Shown here piece after piece: positions 8,352 to 17,613 of a stretch of DNA of 64,000 nt. Where the stretch lies: the NCBI RefSeq assembly GCF_000497755.1, contig NZ_AYOD01000016.1, forward strand, positions 62,001 to 126,000, in the 5' to 3' direction. The notes under the pieces are model-generated. The model was not told where the DNA came from. It saw only the letters and a list, made by a program, of their open reading frames with translations, and did not search any database. Each line of letters starts with the position of its first letter. Positions within the stretch are counted from its first letter, which is position 1. The stretch is from Aliihoeflea sp. 2WW. Lineage in GTDB: Bacteria; Pseudomonadota; Alphaproteobacteria; Rhizobiales; Rhizobiaceae. The translations under genes were made by a program, and so were the position numbers.

Positions 8352-10207
8352 TGCTCCAGATCAGGGAAATACGCCTCAGCGGACCAAATGTCGAAGATGC
8401 CTCGGTCAAATTCGGCGCCGGCCCAAATGTCATTGCGGGTGAATCGGACACCGGCAAAAGCTATCTGCTTCATTGCCTCGATTACATTTTCGGGGCCGAG
8501 GAGCTGAAAAAACGAATCCCGCAAGCTGAACCATATGACGAACTGAAAGTCGAATTTCAGAACACTGCAGGCGACTATCTCACCTTGATACGCAGCCTTT
8601 CCGGCGGCGATCTTAAGGCGCATCGTTCCCAGATCGACGCCATCGACGGAGATGGTGAGACGATTGCCTACCGGCGACACGGTACAAGTAAAGCCAATGA
8701 TGTAACATCGGCTCTGTTTCCATTCGCGGGCATCAAGGAAGCAGTGCTCCGCAAGGATAACGATGGGAAGGTGCAGCGGCTCACCATCCGCACATTCTTG
8801 CCGACGATAATTGTCGACGAAGTCTCCGTAATCGAAGAGCAGTCACCCGTTCTTGGACGGGCAGGGTTCGATGAGACGGCGAGGAAGCGCATGTTCGCCT
8901 ACATGCTCTCTGGCAAGGACGACTCCAGTGTCGTCGCCAGTGAAAAGAAGGCGATCGTCACGGCTCGACTGAATGCCCAAGTCGCGCTGATCGATGATTT
9001 ATTGATGCCGTTAGAGCAACAGCTTCAAGCTACGCCGACCGATCAGACAGAGGATTCCATCGAGAAAATCGATGATAAAATCGCCAAGGTCTTCGACGAG
9101 CTTGCCGCCATAGAGACGGAACGCGCGACGTTGCTAAATGAGCGCGACACCGCAAGGGACGTAAGAGCCAAAGCCGAAACTCAAGTGTTGGCGATTGATC
9201 AGTTGCTGACGCGCTACCATCTCCTCAGCGAGCATTATGCGTCCGACCTGAGCCGTTTGGACTTCGTCGCAGAAGGCGCGCACTATTTCGATGGCTTGCA
9301 GACCGTCACCTGTCCGCTCTGCGGGCAGAATATGGACGACGAGCATGCCCATAAGGCTGCGCAGGCCAGTGCGGGCATCTATGCGGCCGCCAGAGCGGAA
9401 GCCGCGAAAATACTTGCCCAGCGCGATGACCTTGAAGACGCGATTGGCAGCTTGGAACGGCGGCGCGAAGCGCGCGACGCGGAAAGGGCGAATGCGCTAG
9501 CTGCCTATGGAGCTGCCGAACGCGGACTGGCCAACATTTTGCAACCCGCTGTCACGAACAGCACTGCGCAGCTTCGCCGCCTCAATGTGCGGCGGCTCGA
9601 GTTGGAATCTGCCCGCAACACGAGCGACCAAGTCGAGACCTTACGCGCGCTCAAAGCAGAAATCGAGCAGAGCAACACTGGTAAGGGCAAGACCAAAATA
9701 CAATGGGAAAGCCTGCCCGGAACATCCTTGCTGGCATTCTGCAAGGAAGTCGAAGCGGTTCTGAAAGAATGGAAATGGGAAGGCGAAGGCCGCGTCGAGT
9801 TTGACGAGAAGAATTTCGACATCAAGGTCGATGGGCAAACTCGACAGTCGCACGGGAAGGGCTTCCGAGCTGTCTTGTATTCAGCCTTCGTAATCGCGTT
9901 GGTTCGCTACTGTCACAAGAAGTGTCTCCCCCATCCAGGGTTCGTGGTCATCGACTCGCCATTGACCAGCTATAAGCGGCGGGGTGCGAGGGATGTGGAG
10001 GGTTCTGACAGCACAGTGAGCACGGGCGTCGAGGCAGCATTCTGGGTGTCACTCACCAAAACTGCGCAGGACGTGCAGGTCATCATCGTAGAGAACAAGG
10101 AGCCGCCTGCCAGTGTGGCCGCCGCTATCCACTACGAGTGGTTTGCCGGAAATGAAGCCGAACCCGGTGATCGGGTCGGCTTCATTCCCGAGGCAACCAC
10201 CAAGTAG
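8351..10207 (+). CDS. SMC/Rad50-like ABC ATPase of the ABC-3C-type system (DUF3732-like)
   Basis: A 618-residue ATPase. The Walker A motif is GESDTGKS at about residues 33-40; a long coiled coil spans about residues 195-460 and is interrupted by a CPLCG zinc-hook-like motif (VTCPLCGQNMDDEHA); the Walker B-like strand is FVVIDSPLTSYK near residue 540. This is the layout of SMC/Rad50-type ABC proteins, shortened as in DUF3732 members of ABC-3C conflict systems. The ATG overlaps the previous stop (TAATG). In such systems the ATPase probably senses an invading nucleoprotein and controls the nuclease; this is inference from the published classification of ABC conflict systems as I recall it. Confidence 0.8.
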   Translation: MLQIREIRLSGPNVEDASVKFGAGPNVIAGESDTGKSYLLHCLDYIFGAEELKKRIPQAEPYDELKVEFQNTAGDYLTLIRSLSGGDLKAHRSQIDAIDGDGETIAYRRHGTSKANDVTSALFPFAGIKEAVLRKDNDGKVQRLTIRTFLPTIIVDEVSVIEEQSPVLGRAGFDETARKRMFAYMLSGKDDSSVVASEKKAIVTARLNAQVALIDDLLMPLEQQLQATPTDQTEDSIEKIDDKIAKVFDELAAIETERATLLNERDTARDVRAKAETQVLAIDQLLTRYHLLSEHYASDLSRLDFVAEGAHYFDGLQTVTCPLCGQNMDDEHAHKAAQASAGIYAAARAEAAKILAQRDDLEDAIGSLERRREARDAERANALAAYGAAERGLANILQPAVTNSTAQLRRLNVRRLELESARNTSDQVETLRALKAEIEQSNTGKGKTKIQWESLPGTSLLAFCKEVEAVLKEWKWEGEGRVEFDEKNFDIKVDGQTRQSHGKGFRAVLYSAFVIALVRYCHKKCLPHPGFVVIDSPLTSYKRRGARDVEGSDSTVSTGVEAAFWVSLTKTAQDVQVIIVENKEPPASVAAAIHYEWFAGNEAEPGDRVGFIPEATTK

Positions 10208-10463
10208 ACCTCTACTGGGGCGTGTTGCTGCCCAGATTCGGGGGCGAATGAACGACCGTTTTACCAGATTGATCGTCCAGAAGCGGGCAAGCAAAAAACC
10301 ACCCCGGTCTAGCCGTTCGCAGCTCACGAAGGGGACGCATAGCTGTTTGGCTGGAAGCGACCCCCTTCGCGACATAGCCGACAACGTTACCGTCAACCGA
10401 CAGCAGACCTCTCGCTTCACGGCCCGCCACGCGGGTGTTGCGTGTTTCCTTGGTCATAGGCTA

Positions 10464-10508
10464 AAGAGCGCCATCCATCAGGACCCGGTGCAAATCCGGG
10501 TGGCTCTT
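10464..10508 (+). promoter_or_regulatory. Structured leader upstream of the SulP gene (nested hairpin)
   Basis: A perfect 6-bp hairpin ACCCGG-tgcaaat-CCGGGT (10483-10501) is nested within an outer AAGAGC/GCTCTT pairing (10464-10469 with 10503-10508). It lies about 100 bases before the chosen SulP start. It could be a cis-regulatory RNA; a motif named sul1 has been reported upstream of sulfate-transporter genes in Alphaproteobacteria, but I cannot check a match. The rest of 10208-10608 shows no convincing gene. Confidence 0.35.
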
Positions 10509-10608
10509 CCGGCCGCCGATCCGCCGGACAACTGAATCAAATACCGTTCTCCCGGTGCGACCCTCCTATGTCAGGGCCGCTGGTTTGGTTTTTCTCATCT
10601 GGAACTTC

Positions 10609-12093
10609 ATGACCTCCTTGTCCGCTTACCGCGCGCAATGGTTCGGGAATGTGCGCGGTGACCTGCTCTCCGGGCTGGTCGTTGCACTTGCGCTCATTCC
10701 CGAAGCCATCGCATTTTCGATCATCGCCGGCGTTGATCCCAAGGTCGGCCTTTATGCCTCCTTCTCGATCGCCGTCCTCATCGCCTTCGTGGGCGGTCGC
10801 CCCGGCATGATCTCGGCAGCAACAGCCGCAACCGCCGTTCTCATGATCACGCTGGTCCGCGATCACGGCCTGGAATATCTGCTCGCCGCAACGGTGCTAG
10901 CGGGGCTTCTGCAGATCGCCGCAGGCTTCCTGAGACTGGGCTCGGTAATGCGCTTCGTTTCGCGCTCGGTGTTGACAGGCTTCGTCAACGCCTTGGCGAT
11001 CCTGATCTTCATGGCGCAGATTCCCGAACTCGTCGGCGTGCCGAACCTGACCTATGTGATGGTCGCAGCCGGCCTCGTGATCATCTATCTCTTTCCCTAT
11101 GTGACAAAGGCGGTCCCGTCGCCACTCGTCTGCATCATCGTCCTAACCTCGGTCGCCATCCTGTTCGGCTTCGACGTCCGCACGGTCGGTGACATGGGCG
11201 AGTTGCCGTCCACTCTTCCCATCTTCCTGATCCCGGACATTCCACTGACCGTCGATACCTTGCTGATCATCTTGCCCTATTCGGCAGCGGTCGCCGTCGT
11301 GGGCCTACTCGAATCCTTGATGACGGCACAGATCGTTGATGACCTCACCGACACGCCATCGGACCGGCATCAGGAATGCATCGGCCAGGGCATCGCCAAC
11401 ACGGCGACTGGCTTCATCGGCGGCATGGCCGGCTGCGCGATGATCGGTCAGTCGATCATCAACGTGAAGTCGGGCGGACGCGGACGACTGTCGACCTTTG
11501 CCGCTGGCGTCTTCCTCCTGTTCATGATCCTGGTTCTGGGCGATCTCGTAAGTCGGATTCCGATGGCTGCGCTCGTGGCGATTATGATCATGGTTTCGAT
11601 CGGCACATTTTCATGGTCTTCGATCCTCAACCTGAGGGATCATCCCCGGTCCTCCTCCATCGTCATGCTGGCGACGGTCGTCACCGTCGTCGTCACCCAC
11701 AATCTGGCCTATGGCGTGCTGAACGGCGTTCTTCTGTCAGGCATCTTCTTTGCCTGGAAGATCGCGCAGCTCTTTCGCGTCTCATCCAGCCTCAGCGCCG
11801 ACGCGCGTCATCGGATCTACGTCGTCGAAGGCCAGCTCTTTTTCGCATCGGCGGAAGATTTTATGGCCGCTTTCGATTTCAAGGAGGTGCTCGAAAAGGT
11901 CACCATCGACGTGTCGGGCGCGCATATCTGGGACATTTCCAGCGTGGCCGCGCTCGACATGGCGGTACTGAAGTTCCGCCGGGATGGAGCCGAGGTGGAA
12001 ATCGTCGGCATGAATGCGGCGAGCGAGACCATCGTCGACCAGCTCGCCATTCACGACAAGCCCGGCGCGCTCGACAAACTGATGGCGCATTGA
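10609..12093 (+). CDS. SulP-family inorganic anion transporter with STAS domain
   Basis: A 494-residue inner-membrane transporter; ATG 10609 is chosen because the protein from [11 protein letters not shown] matches the usual family start, whereas an upstream GTG (10555) would add an unusual leader. The N-terminal signature reads [19 protein letters not shown], followed by about a dozen hydrophobic segments to residue about 390; a cytoplasmic STAS domain (residues about 405-490) ends the protein. SulP members carry sulfate, bicarbonate or other oxyanions; the substrate here is not readable from sequence. A universal stress protein gene follows 16 bases downstream, a frequent pairing. Link to arsenic is not shown. 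Confidence 0.85.
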   Translation: MTSLSAYRAQWFGNVRGDLLSGLVVALALIPEAIAFSIIAGVDPKVGLYASFSIAVLIAFVGGRPGMISAATAATAVLMITLVRDHGLEYLLAATVLAGLLQIAAGFLRLGSVMRFVSRSVLTGFVNALAILIFMAQIPELVGVPNLTYVMVAAGLVIIYLFPYVTKAVPSPLVCIIVLTSVAILFGFDVRTVGDMGELPSTLPIFLIPDIPLTVDTLLIILPYSAAVAVVGLLESLMTAQIVDDLTDTPSDRHQECIGQGIANTATGFIGGMAGCAMIGQSIINVKSGGRGRLSTFAAGVFLLFMILVLGDLVSRIPMAALVAIMIMVSIGTFSWSSILNLRDHPRSSSIVMLATVVTVVVTHNLAYGVLNGVLLSGIFFAWKIAQLFRVSSSLSADARHRIYVVEGQLFFASAEDFMAAFDFKEVLEKVTIDVSGAHIWDISSVAALDMAVLKFRRDGAEVEIVGMNAASETIVDQLAIHDKPGALDKLMAH

Positions 12094-12109
12094 GGAAAGG
12101 GACATACGA

Positions 12110-12961
12110 ATGACCGAAAAACTCATCGCCCTGATCGACGGCTCGATCTATTCCAAGAGCGTTTGCGACAACGCCGCTTGGATTTCGCGGCGCACTGGTG
12201 CGCCCATCGAACTCCTACACGTTCTCGGCCGGAGGGAAACGGCGAGTTCGGACCTGTCCGGCTCGATCGCACTTGGCGCTCGCACGGCCCTGCTGGAAGA
12301 ACTGTCGAGCCTCGACGAGCAGCGTTCCAAGCTGGCTCGGAAGCGTGGCCGTGCCATCCTCGAAGACGCCGAAGAAATTCTCCGCTCCGCTGGCGTCGAG
12401 AACGTAACTTCACGGCTTCGCCATGGCGATCTCCTGGAAGAGGTCGCGGCAGCCGAGTCGGATTCGCGCGGCATCGTCATAGGCAAGCGCGGGGAGGCTG
12501 CAGATTTCGCCAAATTGCACCTGGGCTCCAATCTTGAGCGCATCGCGCGATCTGCGACGAAACCGGTCTTTGTCGCCGCACGAGCATTCCGCCCGATCGA
12601 AAAGGTTCTCATTGCTTATGATGGTGGGCCGAGTGCGATGAAGGCGGTCGATCATATTGCGCGAGCGCCGCTGTTCTCGGGACTCGATATCCGACTGCTG
12701 ACCGTGGGAAGCGAGAGCACCGACCTGGGTCGGCGGCTGGAGGACGCGAAGGCCATCCTCAAGGCAGGCGGGCATAACGCATCGGCCGAAATAGTTCCTG
12801 GCCAAGTTGAAAAAGCGATCTCGGGCTTTGTGGATCGCGACAGCATCGACCTTCTCGTCATGGGAGCTTACGGTCACTCACGCATCCGCGCGATGATTAT
12901 CGGTTCCACGACAGCGGAGATGATCCGCTTATGCAAAGTGCCGGTTGCGCTGTTTCGGTGA
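12110..12961 (+). CDS. Tandem-domain universal stress protein
   Basis: A 283-residue cytoplasmic protein with two Usp domains (about 3-145 and 160-283). The second has the ATP-binding pattern MGAYGHSR...GSTTAEM; the first keeps a similar GKRGE...LGSN loop. Usp proteins bind ATP/AMP and modulate stress survival or partner transporters. It sits 16 bases after the SulP gene with a GGAAAGGGAC-type ribosome site and is probably co-transcribed, which suggests it regulates or responds to that transporter. Specific function is unknown. Confidence 0.85.
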   Translation: MTEKLIALIDGSIYSKSVCDNAAWISRRTGAPIELLHVLGRRETASSDLSGSIALGARTALLEELSSLDEQRSKLARKRGRAILEDAEEILRSAGVENVTSRLRHGDLLEEVAAAESDSRGIVIGKRGEAADFAKLHLGSNLERIARSATKPVFVAARAFRPIEKVLIAYDGGPSAMKAVDHIARAPLFSGLDIRLLTVGSESTDLGRRLEDAKAILKAGGHNASAEIVPGQVEKAISGFVDRDSIDLLVMGAYGHSRIRAMIIGSTTAEMIRLCKVPVALFR

Positions 12962-13263
12962 GTGAGGCGTCCGCCTTCTGCAATATGACCCTTGAAGCTG
13001 CTGGTCCGCTTCCCACCCCGCCGAGCCATTCCGGCGTGCGCAGCGCACACTGCCCGTGGACCGACAGGAGTCGACCCCATTGTGGTCATTTAGCTCGCAT
13101 CGGCGGCGTCCCGAAAGCTGCCCTTAAACACCTAAGTCTGCGCTGAGGGCACGAGTCCCCAAATCTGCAACTGTTTATCCCGTATGGGCGGACGTAGCGT
13201 TGGCAACCGAGGAAATGCAAACCGTAGCGTCTGCAGCTACCTTCAGCATAAATCCAGCGTTTG
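12962..13263 (+). other. Intergenic stretch between the convergent usp and arsJ genes
   Basis: No credible gene. It contains one copy of a dispersed sequence found again near 50.55 kb and, inverted, near 60.9 kb (listed separately). No clear terminator with a T-run was found for either convergent gene. Confidence 0.5.
13061..13103 (+). repeat. Dispersed repeat, copy 1
   Basis: Shares CCGAC, CAGGA, CCCC(A/T)TTG and the run TTAGCTCGCA(T/C)CG in the same order with copy 2 at 50553-50597. The central part is also related to copy 3 (minus strand, 60877-60912). Copy 1 is the most diverged. Function unknown. Confidence 0.45.
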
Positions 13264-14538
13264 CTATGCCACCCCCAGCTCAGTTTTCCGCCCGGAATCA
13301 ACGTCCAATCGCCGAGCCGCCCACCAGCTTAGGCCCGCCATGGTGCCTGCCGTTGCCAGGCATAAAGTCAGTCCGCCCATCTGATAGCTGATGCCAGACA
13401 AAAGCGTCCCAAGAAGGCGTCCGGCGGCGTTAGCCATGTAGTAGAATCCGACATCGCGGGTGATCCGACTGGCGTCGCCGTAGGCGAGGATCAGGAACGA
13501 GTGAACGGCCGAGTTGATAGCGAACACGAAGCCGAACACGAACAGTCCGCCGATAAGGAAGGCCGTCAACCAAGGAGACGGATTGCCCGAAGCAAACGCG
13601 GTCGCAGCCAAAATGAATGGGATAGGAACCAGCACACCGGCCCACCAGATGGCTTTCCTGGCAACTGCATTTTCATCGAGACTCGCGGCCTTCAGAATGC
13701 GGGGAGCCGAAGCCTGGACCGCTCCGTATATAATGATCCACGCAGCGAGGAAGCCACCGATCACGAAAAAGGCCCAACGTCGCCCTTCCTCGGTGCCGTC
13801 CGACAGGACGGCTTGGAAATAGATCGGCACGCCAACCACGAACCAGACGTCGCGGGCCGCGAACAGGAACATGCGGGCGAGGGAAAGTCGGTTGACGCGC
13901 TGATCCGGCGAACGCCAGGCAGAGAACTTCGCTCCTTTGTCCTTGGCGGGCAGCCCTGCCGGCAGGAAGAGGGCGACCGCAATCAAAATGGCGAGCAAAA
14001 TCGCGGCCATTCCCCATATGGCCGTTTCGAACCCCGCCAGAGCCAGCAAAGCAGCACCTAGAAAAAATCCTAGACCCTTTACCGCATTCTTCGAGCCGGT
14101 CAGCAGTGCAACCCAGCGGAATAACGTGCCATCCCCTTGGGGCGCGAGCAGCTTGACCGCGGATTTCGAGGACATTTTGGCAAGGTCCTTCGCGACGCCG
14201 GAAATACCTTGGACTGCCATGACAAACACAACGGATGCGACGACACTCCATGTCGGATCGAGTTGCGCAAGCGCCGCCAATGCCGCGATTTGCAACGCAA
14301 GCCCGCCGTAGAGCGTAGCGGCTAATCCGAACCGCGCGGCCAGCCAGCCCGCGTATAGATTGGTCACGATCCCGGCTACTTCGTATAAGAGGAACAGCCA
14401 GGCGAGCTGGATCGGCGTGAAGCCGAGGCCATTGAAATGAAGCAACACCAGCATGCGCAATGCGCCGTCCGACAGCATGAATGCCCAGTAGGAGGCCGTG
14501 ACGGCAACATAGGCGCGCATAGGGCGGGTGGCACTCAC
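13264..14538 (-). CDS. arsJ: ArsJ, MFS exporter of 1-arseno-3-phosphoglycerate
   Basis: A 424-residue, 12-segment major facilitator. The GTG at 14538-14536 is chosen because it overlaps the GAPDH stop (GTGA); a longer reading would only add sequence from inside the GAPDH gene. The protein starts MSATRPMRAYVAVTASYWAF and keeps the ArsJ-like stretch GALRMLVLLHFNGLGFTPIQ. Pairing with a GAPDH gene and an arsR-arsC gene is the diagnostic context: GAPDH makes unstable 1-arseno-3-phosphoglycerate from arsenate and ArsJ exports it, giving arsenate resistance without reduction. It is the last gene of the minus-strand operon. Confidence 0.9.
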   Translation of the reverse strand: MSATRPMRAYVAVTASYWAFMLSDGALRMLVLLHFNGLGFTPIQLAWLFLLYEVAGIVTNLYAGWLAARFGLAATLYGGLALQIAALAALAQLDPTWSVVASVVFVMAVQGISGVAKDLAKMSSKSAVKLLAPQGDGTLFRWVALLTGSKNAVKGLGFFLGAALLALAGFETAIWGMAAILLAILIAVALFLPAGLPAKDKGAKFSAWRSPDQRVNRLSLARMFLFAARDVWFVVGVPIYFQAVLSDGTEEGRRWAFFVIGGFLAAWIIIYGAVQASAPRILKAASLDENAVARKAIWWAGVLVPIPFILAATAFASGNPSPWLTAFLIGGLFVFGFVFAINSAVHSFLILAYGDASRITRDVGFYYMANAAGRLLGTLLSGISYQMGGLTLCLATAGTMAGLSWWAARRLDVDSGRKTELGVA

Positions 14539-15545
14539 AGCGCACCCGCTATCATGCGGACGATATCGGCAAGACGGCAGGCATAGCCCCATTCATTGTC
14601 GTACCATGCATAGATTTTAAGCTGCGTGCCGTTGATCACCATGGTCGATGGGCCGTCGATCACAGCCGAGCGGGGATCGTTGGTGAAGTCGCTGCTTACA
14701 AGGGGACGCTCTTCGAAGCCCAAGATGTTCTTCAGCGGCCCTCTAGCCGCAGCCTTGAACAATTCATTGACCTCTTCTGCCGTCGTGGCTCGCTCAAGCT
14801 CGAAGACGCAATCAGTCAGTGAAGCGTTCAGCAAGGGTACGCGAACAGCGTGGCCGTTGAGACGGCCCTTCAGCTCGGGGTAGATAAGCGTGATTGCCGT
14901 TGCGCTGCCGGTCGTCGTCGGAATGAGATTCGTCAAGGCGGAGCGGGCGCGCCGCATGTCCTTGGCCGGACGGTCAACTATCGTCTGGGTGTTTGTGACG
15001 TCGTGGATCGTCGTGATCGATCCGTGACGGATCCCGAGATTTTCGTGAACGACCTTCACCACTGGGGCAAGGCAGTTGGTCGTACAACTCGCCGCCGTCA
15101 CCAGCCAGTGGCGGTCAGGTTCGTAGAGCTCATGATTGATTCCGTAAACGAGATTGAGTGCGCCGCCGTCTTTGACCGGGGCTGATACAATCACCTTCTT
15201 CGCACCGCCGGTTCTATATGGTTGCACCTTCGCGGCGGTCTTGAATACGCCAGTGCAGTCGATCACCACGTCGACGCCGAGTTCAGCCAGTGGAAGCGCC
15301 TCGATCGTTCGTTCGCGAGCGAGGCGAATGCGTTTGCCGCCGAAGGTCAAGCTGTCGGCATCATGGCCGATTTCACGTTGCCATCTTCCGTGGATGCTGT
15401 CGAATTCCATGAGCAGCGCATGTTGCTCCGCATCTCCAGTTGCATCGTTCAGAAGAACGATGTCGCCTCCGGAGCCGTTGTCGATCAAATCCCTCAGAAC
15501 GAGCTTCCCGATCCGGCCAAGACCGTTCAATGCGATGCGTGTCAT
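14535..15545 (-). CDS. Arsenic-island glyceraldehyde-3-phosphate dehydrogenase
   Basis: A 336-residue GAPDH: N-terminal NAD-binding loop NGLGRIGKLVLRD (residues 7-19), active-site ASCTTNC with Cys154, and C-terminal YDNEWGYACRLADI. Full length for the family. Both ends overlap neighbouring genes by four bases (arsRC upstream, arsJ downstream), so it belongs to the arsenate operon rather than to glycolysis. In this setting it uses arsenate in place of phosphate to form 1-arseno-3-phosphoglycerate, the substrate of ArsJ. The housekeeping copy is presumably elsewhere. Confidence 0.92.
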   Translation of the reverse strand: MTRIALNGLGRIGKLVLRDLIDNGSGGDIVLLNDATGDAEQHALLMEFDSIHGRWQREIGHDADSLTFGGKRIRLARERTIEALPLAELGVDVVIDCTGVFKTAAKVQPYRTGGAKKVIVSAPVKDGGALNLVYGINHELYEPDRHWLVTAASCTTNCLAPVVKVVHENLGIRHGSITTIHDVTNTQTIVDRPAKDMRRARSALTNLIPTTTGSATAITLIYPELKGRLNGHAVRVPLLNASLTDCVFELERATTAEEVNELFKAAARGPLKNILGFEERPLVSSDFTNDPRSAVIDGPSTMVINGTQLKIYAWYDNEWGYACRLADIVRMIAGAL

Positions 15546-16348
15546 GAGGATAGGGTTCCGATCCGGTCAAGTTGTCGTTGGAGGTCACGCGCTTCGAGCG
15601 CGTCAAAGGGGAGGTCTGAAAAAACTTCTATTCGTCGCCGTAGTGTCGCGTAGGTTTCCCGGAAAGCCTCGTTCTCATCGGGGCGGCCGACCGGGTCCGG
15701 TACGCCCCAATAGGAAGCAACAGGTCGACCTTTGTGGGGGATGCTGTCCGCGACTGCCGCGCGGTCGCAAACGGTCAGCACGATGTCCATAGGCGGGCCG
15801 TCGACCAGCGTCCTCACACTCTTGGAGGCCAATCCCGACGTTTCGTGTCCGTTGCGGCCAAGGATAGCGAGCGTTCCGGAATGGATACGGCCCGTAGGCG
15901 AGGTGCCGGCCGAGAATGACCGAAACCGCTTTCCGCCAATGTCGCGCAGAAGCACTTCCGCGCAGATCGAGCGGGCGGAGTTCCCCGAGCACAGAAACAG
16001 CACATTCAACCTGTCATCCGATCGCCGCCGCTTCCCTTTCGTAATCGGTCCGCACAAATCCGGCCGTCCTCGACAACAATCGTCGACGAGAAATTGGACC
16101 AGGTTCTCGGTTGCCGCGAGATCTACGGAGTAGAATAGCGACCGGCCGCTTCTTTCAACCGACACCAGGCCTTGTTCGAAGAGTTCGGAAAGGTAGTGCG
16201 ACAACGTGTTGGGCTTGAGACCCAGTTCAGCCCCGATCTCCGTAGGCCGCATTCCGTGTGGGACGAACCGCATGAGGAGGCGGAATACCCCCATACGGCC
16301 GGGATGGCCCAACGCGGCAAAACGCGAGACTGCTCGACTCGTTTCCAT
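15542..16348 (-). CDS. ArsR-ArsC fusion: arsenic repressor joined to thioredoxin-type arsenate reductase
   Basis: A 268-residue fusion. Residues 1-100 form an ArsR/SmtB winged helix with recognition segment LKPNTLSHYLSEL and a cysteine group (Cys91, Cys92, Cys99) that could bind arsenite. Residues 114-268 are a low-molecular-weight phosphatase/arsenate-reductase domain with the P-loop CSGNSARS (Cys120, Arg126). It heads the minus-strand operon arsRC-gapdh-arsJ and its stop overlaps the GAPDH start. The fusion would couple As(III) sensing to As(V) reduction in one protein. A near-palindrome sits directly on the start codon and probably mediates autorepression. Confidence 0.9.
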   Translation of the reverse strand: METSRAVSRFAALGHPGRMGVFRLLMRFVPHGMRPTEIGAELGLKPNTLSHYLSELFEQGLVSVERSGRSLFYSVDLAATENLVQFLVDDCCRGRPDLCGPITKGKRRRSDDRLNVLFLCSGNSARSICAEVLLRDIGGKRFRSFSAGTSPTGRIHSGTLAILGRNGHETSGLASKSVRTLVDGPPMDIVLTVCDRAAVADSIPHKGRPVASYWGVPDPVGRPDENEAFRETYATLRRRIEVFSDLPFDALEARDLQRQLDRIGTLSS

Positions 16349-16368
16349 ATTTCCCGAATATGGGAAAT
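16349..16368. promoter_or_regulatory. Candidate operator at the arsRC start
   Basis: Inverted repeat ATTTCCC-gaatat-GGGAAAT, 7-bp perfect arms, immediately upstream of the arsRC ATG (16346-16348). It is the only strong dyad next to this gene and its arms differ from those of the arsH/arsR-side sites, so it is a plausible site for the ArsR domain of the fusion. Confidence 0.5.
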
Positions 16369-16449
16369 GTTATGCCGGGTCAACCATCTGACGTATGGCC
16401 TCGCGGAAGTTGCTGGGGTTGACGGCACGGCGATGCATGAATATCTATA

Positions 16450-16467
16450 ATTCTAGTTATATCGAAT
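16450..16467. promoter_or_regulatory. Candidate ArsR operator upstream of arsH
   Basis: Imperfect dyad ATTC-TA...TATC-GAAT in an AT-rich stretch 12 bases before the arsH start. Its half-site TATCGAAT resembles the perfect dyad before arsR (17224-17239), suggesting the same ArsR controls both genes. Confidence 0.4.
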
Positions 16468-16478
16468 AATAGGAATCA

Positions 16479-17213
16479 GTGTTGCCCCGCAACCATATCG
16501 AAATTGACGATCTGCCCAACATCTCCGCCGCTGAGTTCAAGGGCATCGACCGGGATGCCCTGTTCGGCGGGGGAGCATCAAGTCATGCCCCTCGTATCCT
16601 GATGCTCTATGGGTCCTTGCGTGAGAGATCCTTCTCGCGGCTTGCGACTGAAGAGGCTGCCCGCATCTTGAGACGCCTCGGCGCTGAGGTTCGGATCTTC
16701 AATCCATCCGGACTACCGCTCCCGGATTCGACCTCGCCCGATCATCCCAAGGTAAAGGAACTGCGTGACCTGTCACTTTGGTCGGAGGGCCAGGTCTGGT
16801 GCTCGCCCGAACGTCACGGCTCCATGACGGGAATAATGAAAGCCCAGATCGACTGGCTTCCGCTCTCGTTGGGTGGCGTCCGGCCAACTCAGGGCCGAAC
16901 GCTGGCGGTCATGCAGGTATGCGGCGGCTCGCAGAGCTTCAACGCGGTCAACCAACTGCGCGTTCTCGGCCGGTGGATGCGGATGTTTACCATCCCCAAT
17001 CAGTCCTCGGTCGCAAAAGCTTTCAATGAGTTCGACGATAGCGGCCGCATGAAACCATCTGCCTATTACAACCGCATCGTCGACGTCATGGAGGAACTGG
17101 TGAAGTTCACGCTCCTCTTGCGGGATCGTACCGACTATCTGACGGATCGTTATTCCGAGCGCGTTGAAACCGCCGCCGAGGTTTCTAGGCGGGTTAATCA
17201 AGGATCGCATTGA
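16479..17213 (+). CDS. arsH: ArsH, NADPH-dependent FMN reductase / organoarsenical oxidase
   Basis: A 244-residue flavodoxin-fold protein. The GTG start at 16479 follows an AGGA at 16471. Residues about 38-60 contain the FMN-binding loop [14 protein letters not shown], and [24 protein letters not shown]-type residues (about 102-125) are the hallmark ArsH block; full length matches the family. ArsH oxidises trivalent organoarsenicals to less toxic pentavalent forms, or acts as a quinone/H2O2-related reductase. It is transcribed divergently from arsRC and sits before arsR; the gap to arsR is 67 bases and carries another dyad. Confidence 0.92.
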   Translation: MLPRNHIEIDDLPNISAAEFKGIDRDALFGGGASSHAPRILMLYGSLRERSFSRLATEEAARILRRLGAEVRIFNPSGLPLPDSTSPDHPKVKELRDLSLWSEGQVWCSPERHGSMTGIMKAQIDWLPLSLGGVRPTQGRTLAVMQVCGGSQSFNAVNQLRVLGRWMRMFTIPNQSSVAKAFNEFDDSGRMKPSAYYNRIVDVMEELVKFTLLLRDRTDYLTDRYSERVETAAEVSRRVNQGSH

Positions 17214-17223
17214 CGAATGCTAA

Positions 17224-17239
17224 TTCGATGATAATCGAA
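17224..17239. promoter_or_regulatory. ArsR-type operator upstream of arsR
   Basis: Perfect inverted repeat TTCGAT-gata-ATCGAA, 41 bases before the arsR ATG. A related TTTCGAAA/TTTCGAGA pair occurs at 17630-17645 between arsR and the flavoprotein gene. Position and symmetry fit autoregulation by the downstream ArsR. Confidence 0.55.
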
Positions 17240-17280
17240 ATTCATTTGACGGTGCCATTTTGCCCGCATAGGCTTTGGCC

Positions 17281-17613
17281 ATGAACCTCGATCAAGCAGC
17301 ACGGCAACTGGAGGCGCTCGGCAATCCGACGCGTCTCAACATCTACCGGATCCTCGTCAGGGCGGGGGCCGAAGGACTGCCCGTAGGCAGCATCCAGGAT
17401 AAGATCAAGATCCCGGCATCGACGCTTTCGCATCACTGCAAGAGGCTTGTCGATACCGGTCTGGTCACGCAAGAACGGCAGGCAACGACACTCATCTGTC
17501 GCGCGCAATATCCGGCAATGCAGGCTTTGATAGGGTATCTGGCGGATGAATGCTGCGCAGATGGATCATGTCCTCCGGTATTGGCGTCGCGACGATTGAA
17601 ATCCGAGGCTTAA
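17281..17613 (+). CDS. arsR: ArsR-family arsenite-responsive repressor
   Basis: A 110-residue winged-helix repressor starting at ATG 17281 (a TTG two codons earlier is less likely). The DNA-recognition helix is IPASTLSHHCKRL (about residues 45-57). The probable As(III) site is the C-terminal ECCADGSC group (Cys91, Cys92, Cys97), a type seen in ArsR proteins that sense arsenic with C-terminal cysteines rather than the classical CVC motif. It lies between arsH and the flavoprotein gene and has a perfect dyad upstream. It probably represses arsH, itself and the two genes that follow. Confidence 0.9.
   Translation: MNLDQAARQLEALGNPTRLNIYRILVRAGAEGLPVGSIQDKIKIPASTLSHHCKRLVDTGLVTQERQATTLICRAQYPAMQALIGYLADECCADGSCPPVLASRRLKSEA

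Noticed and set aside
10212-10457. 81-codon minus-strand frame before the SulP gene
   Set aside because: No family, signal or convincing ribosome site; lies opposite the leader region.
10483-10501. Possible cobalamin riboswitch because of GGTGCAAATCC
   Set aside because: Only this short core resembles it; the other conserved boxes are missing and the downstream gene is not cobalamin-related.
10483-10508. tRNA-like T-arm and acceptor half
   Set aside because: The 7-base loop differs from the T-loop consensus at the second position and no D-arm or anticodon arm is present upstream.
11376-12113. 245-codon plus-strand frame within the SulP gene
   Set aside because: Out-of-frame shadow of the transporter; Arg/His-rich with no domain.
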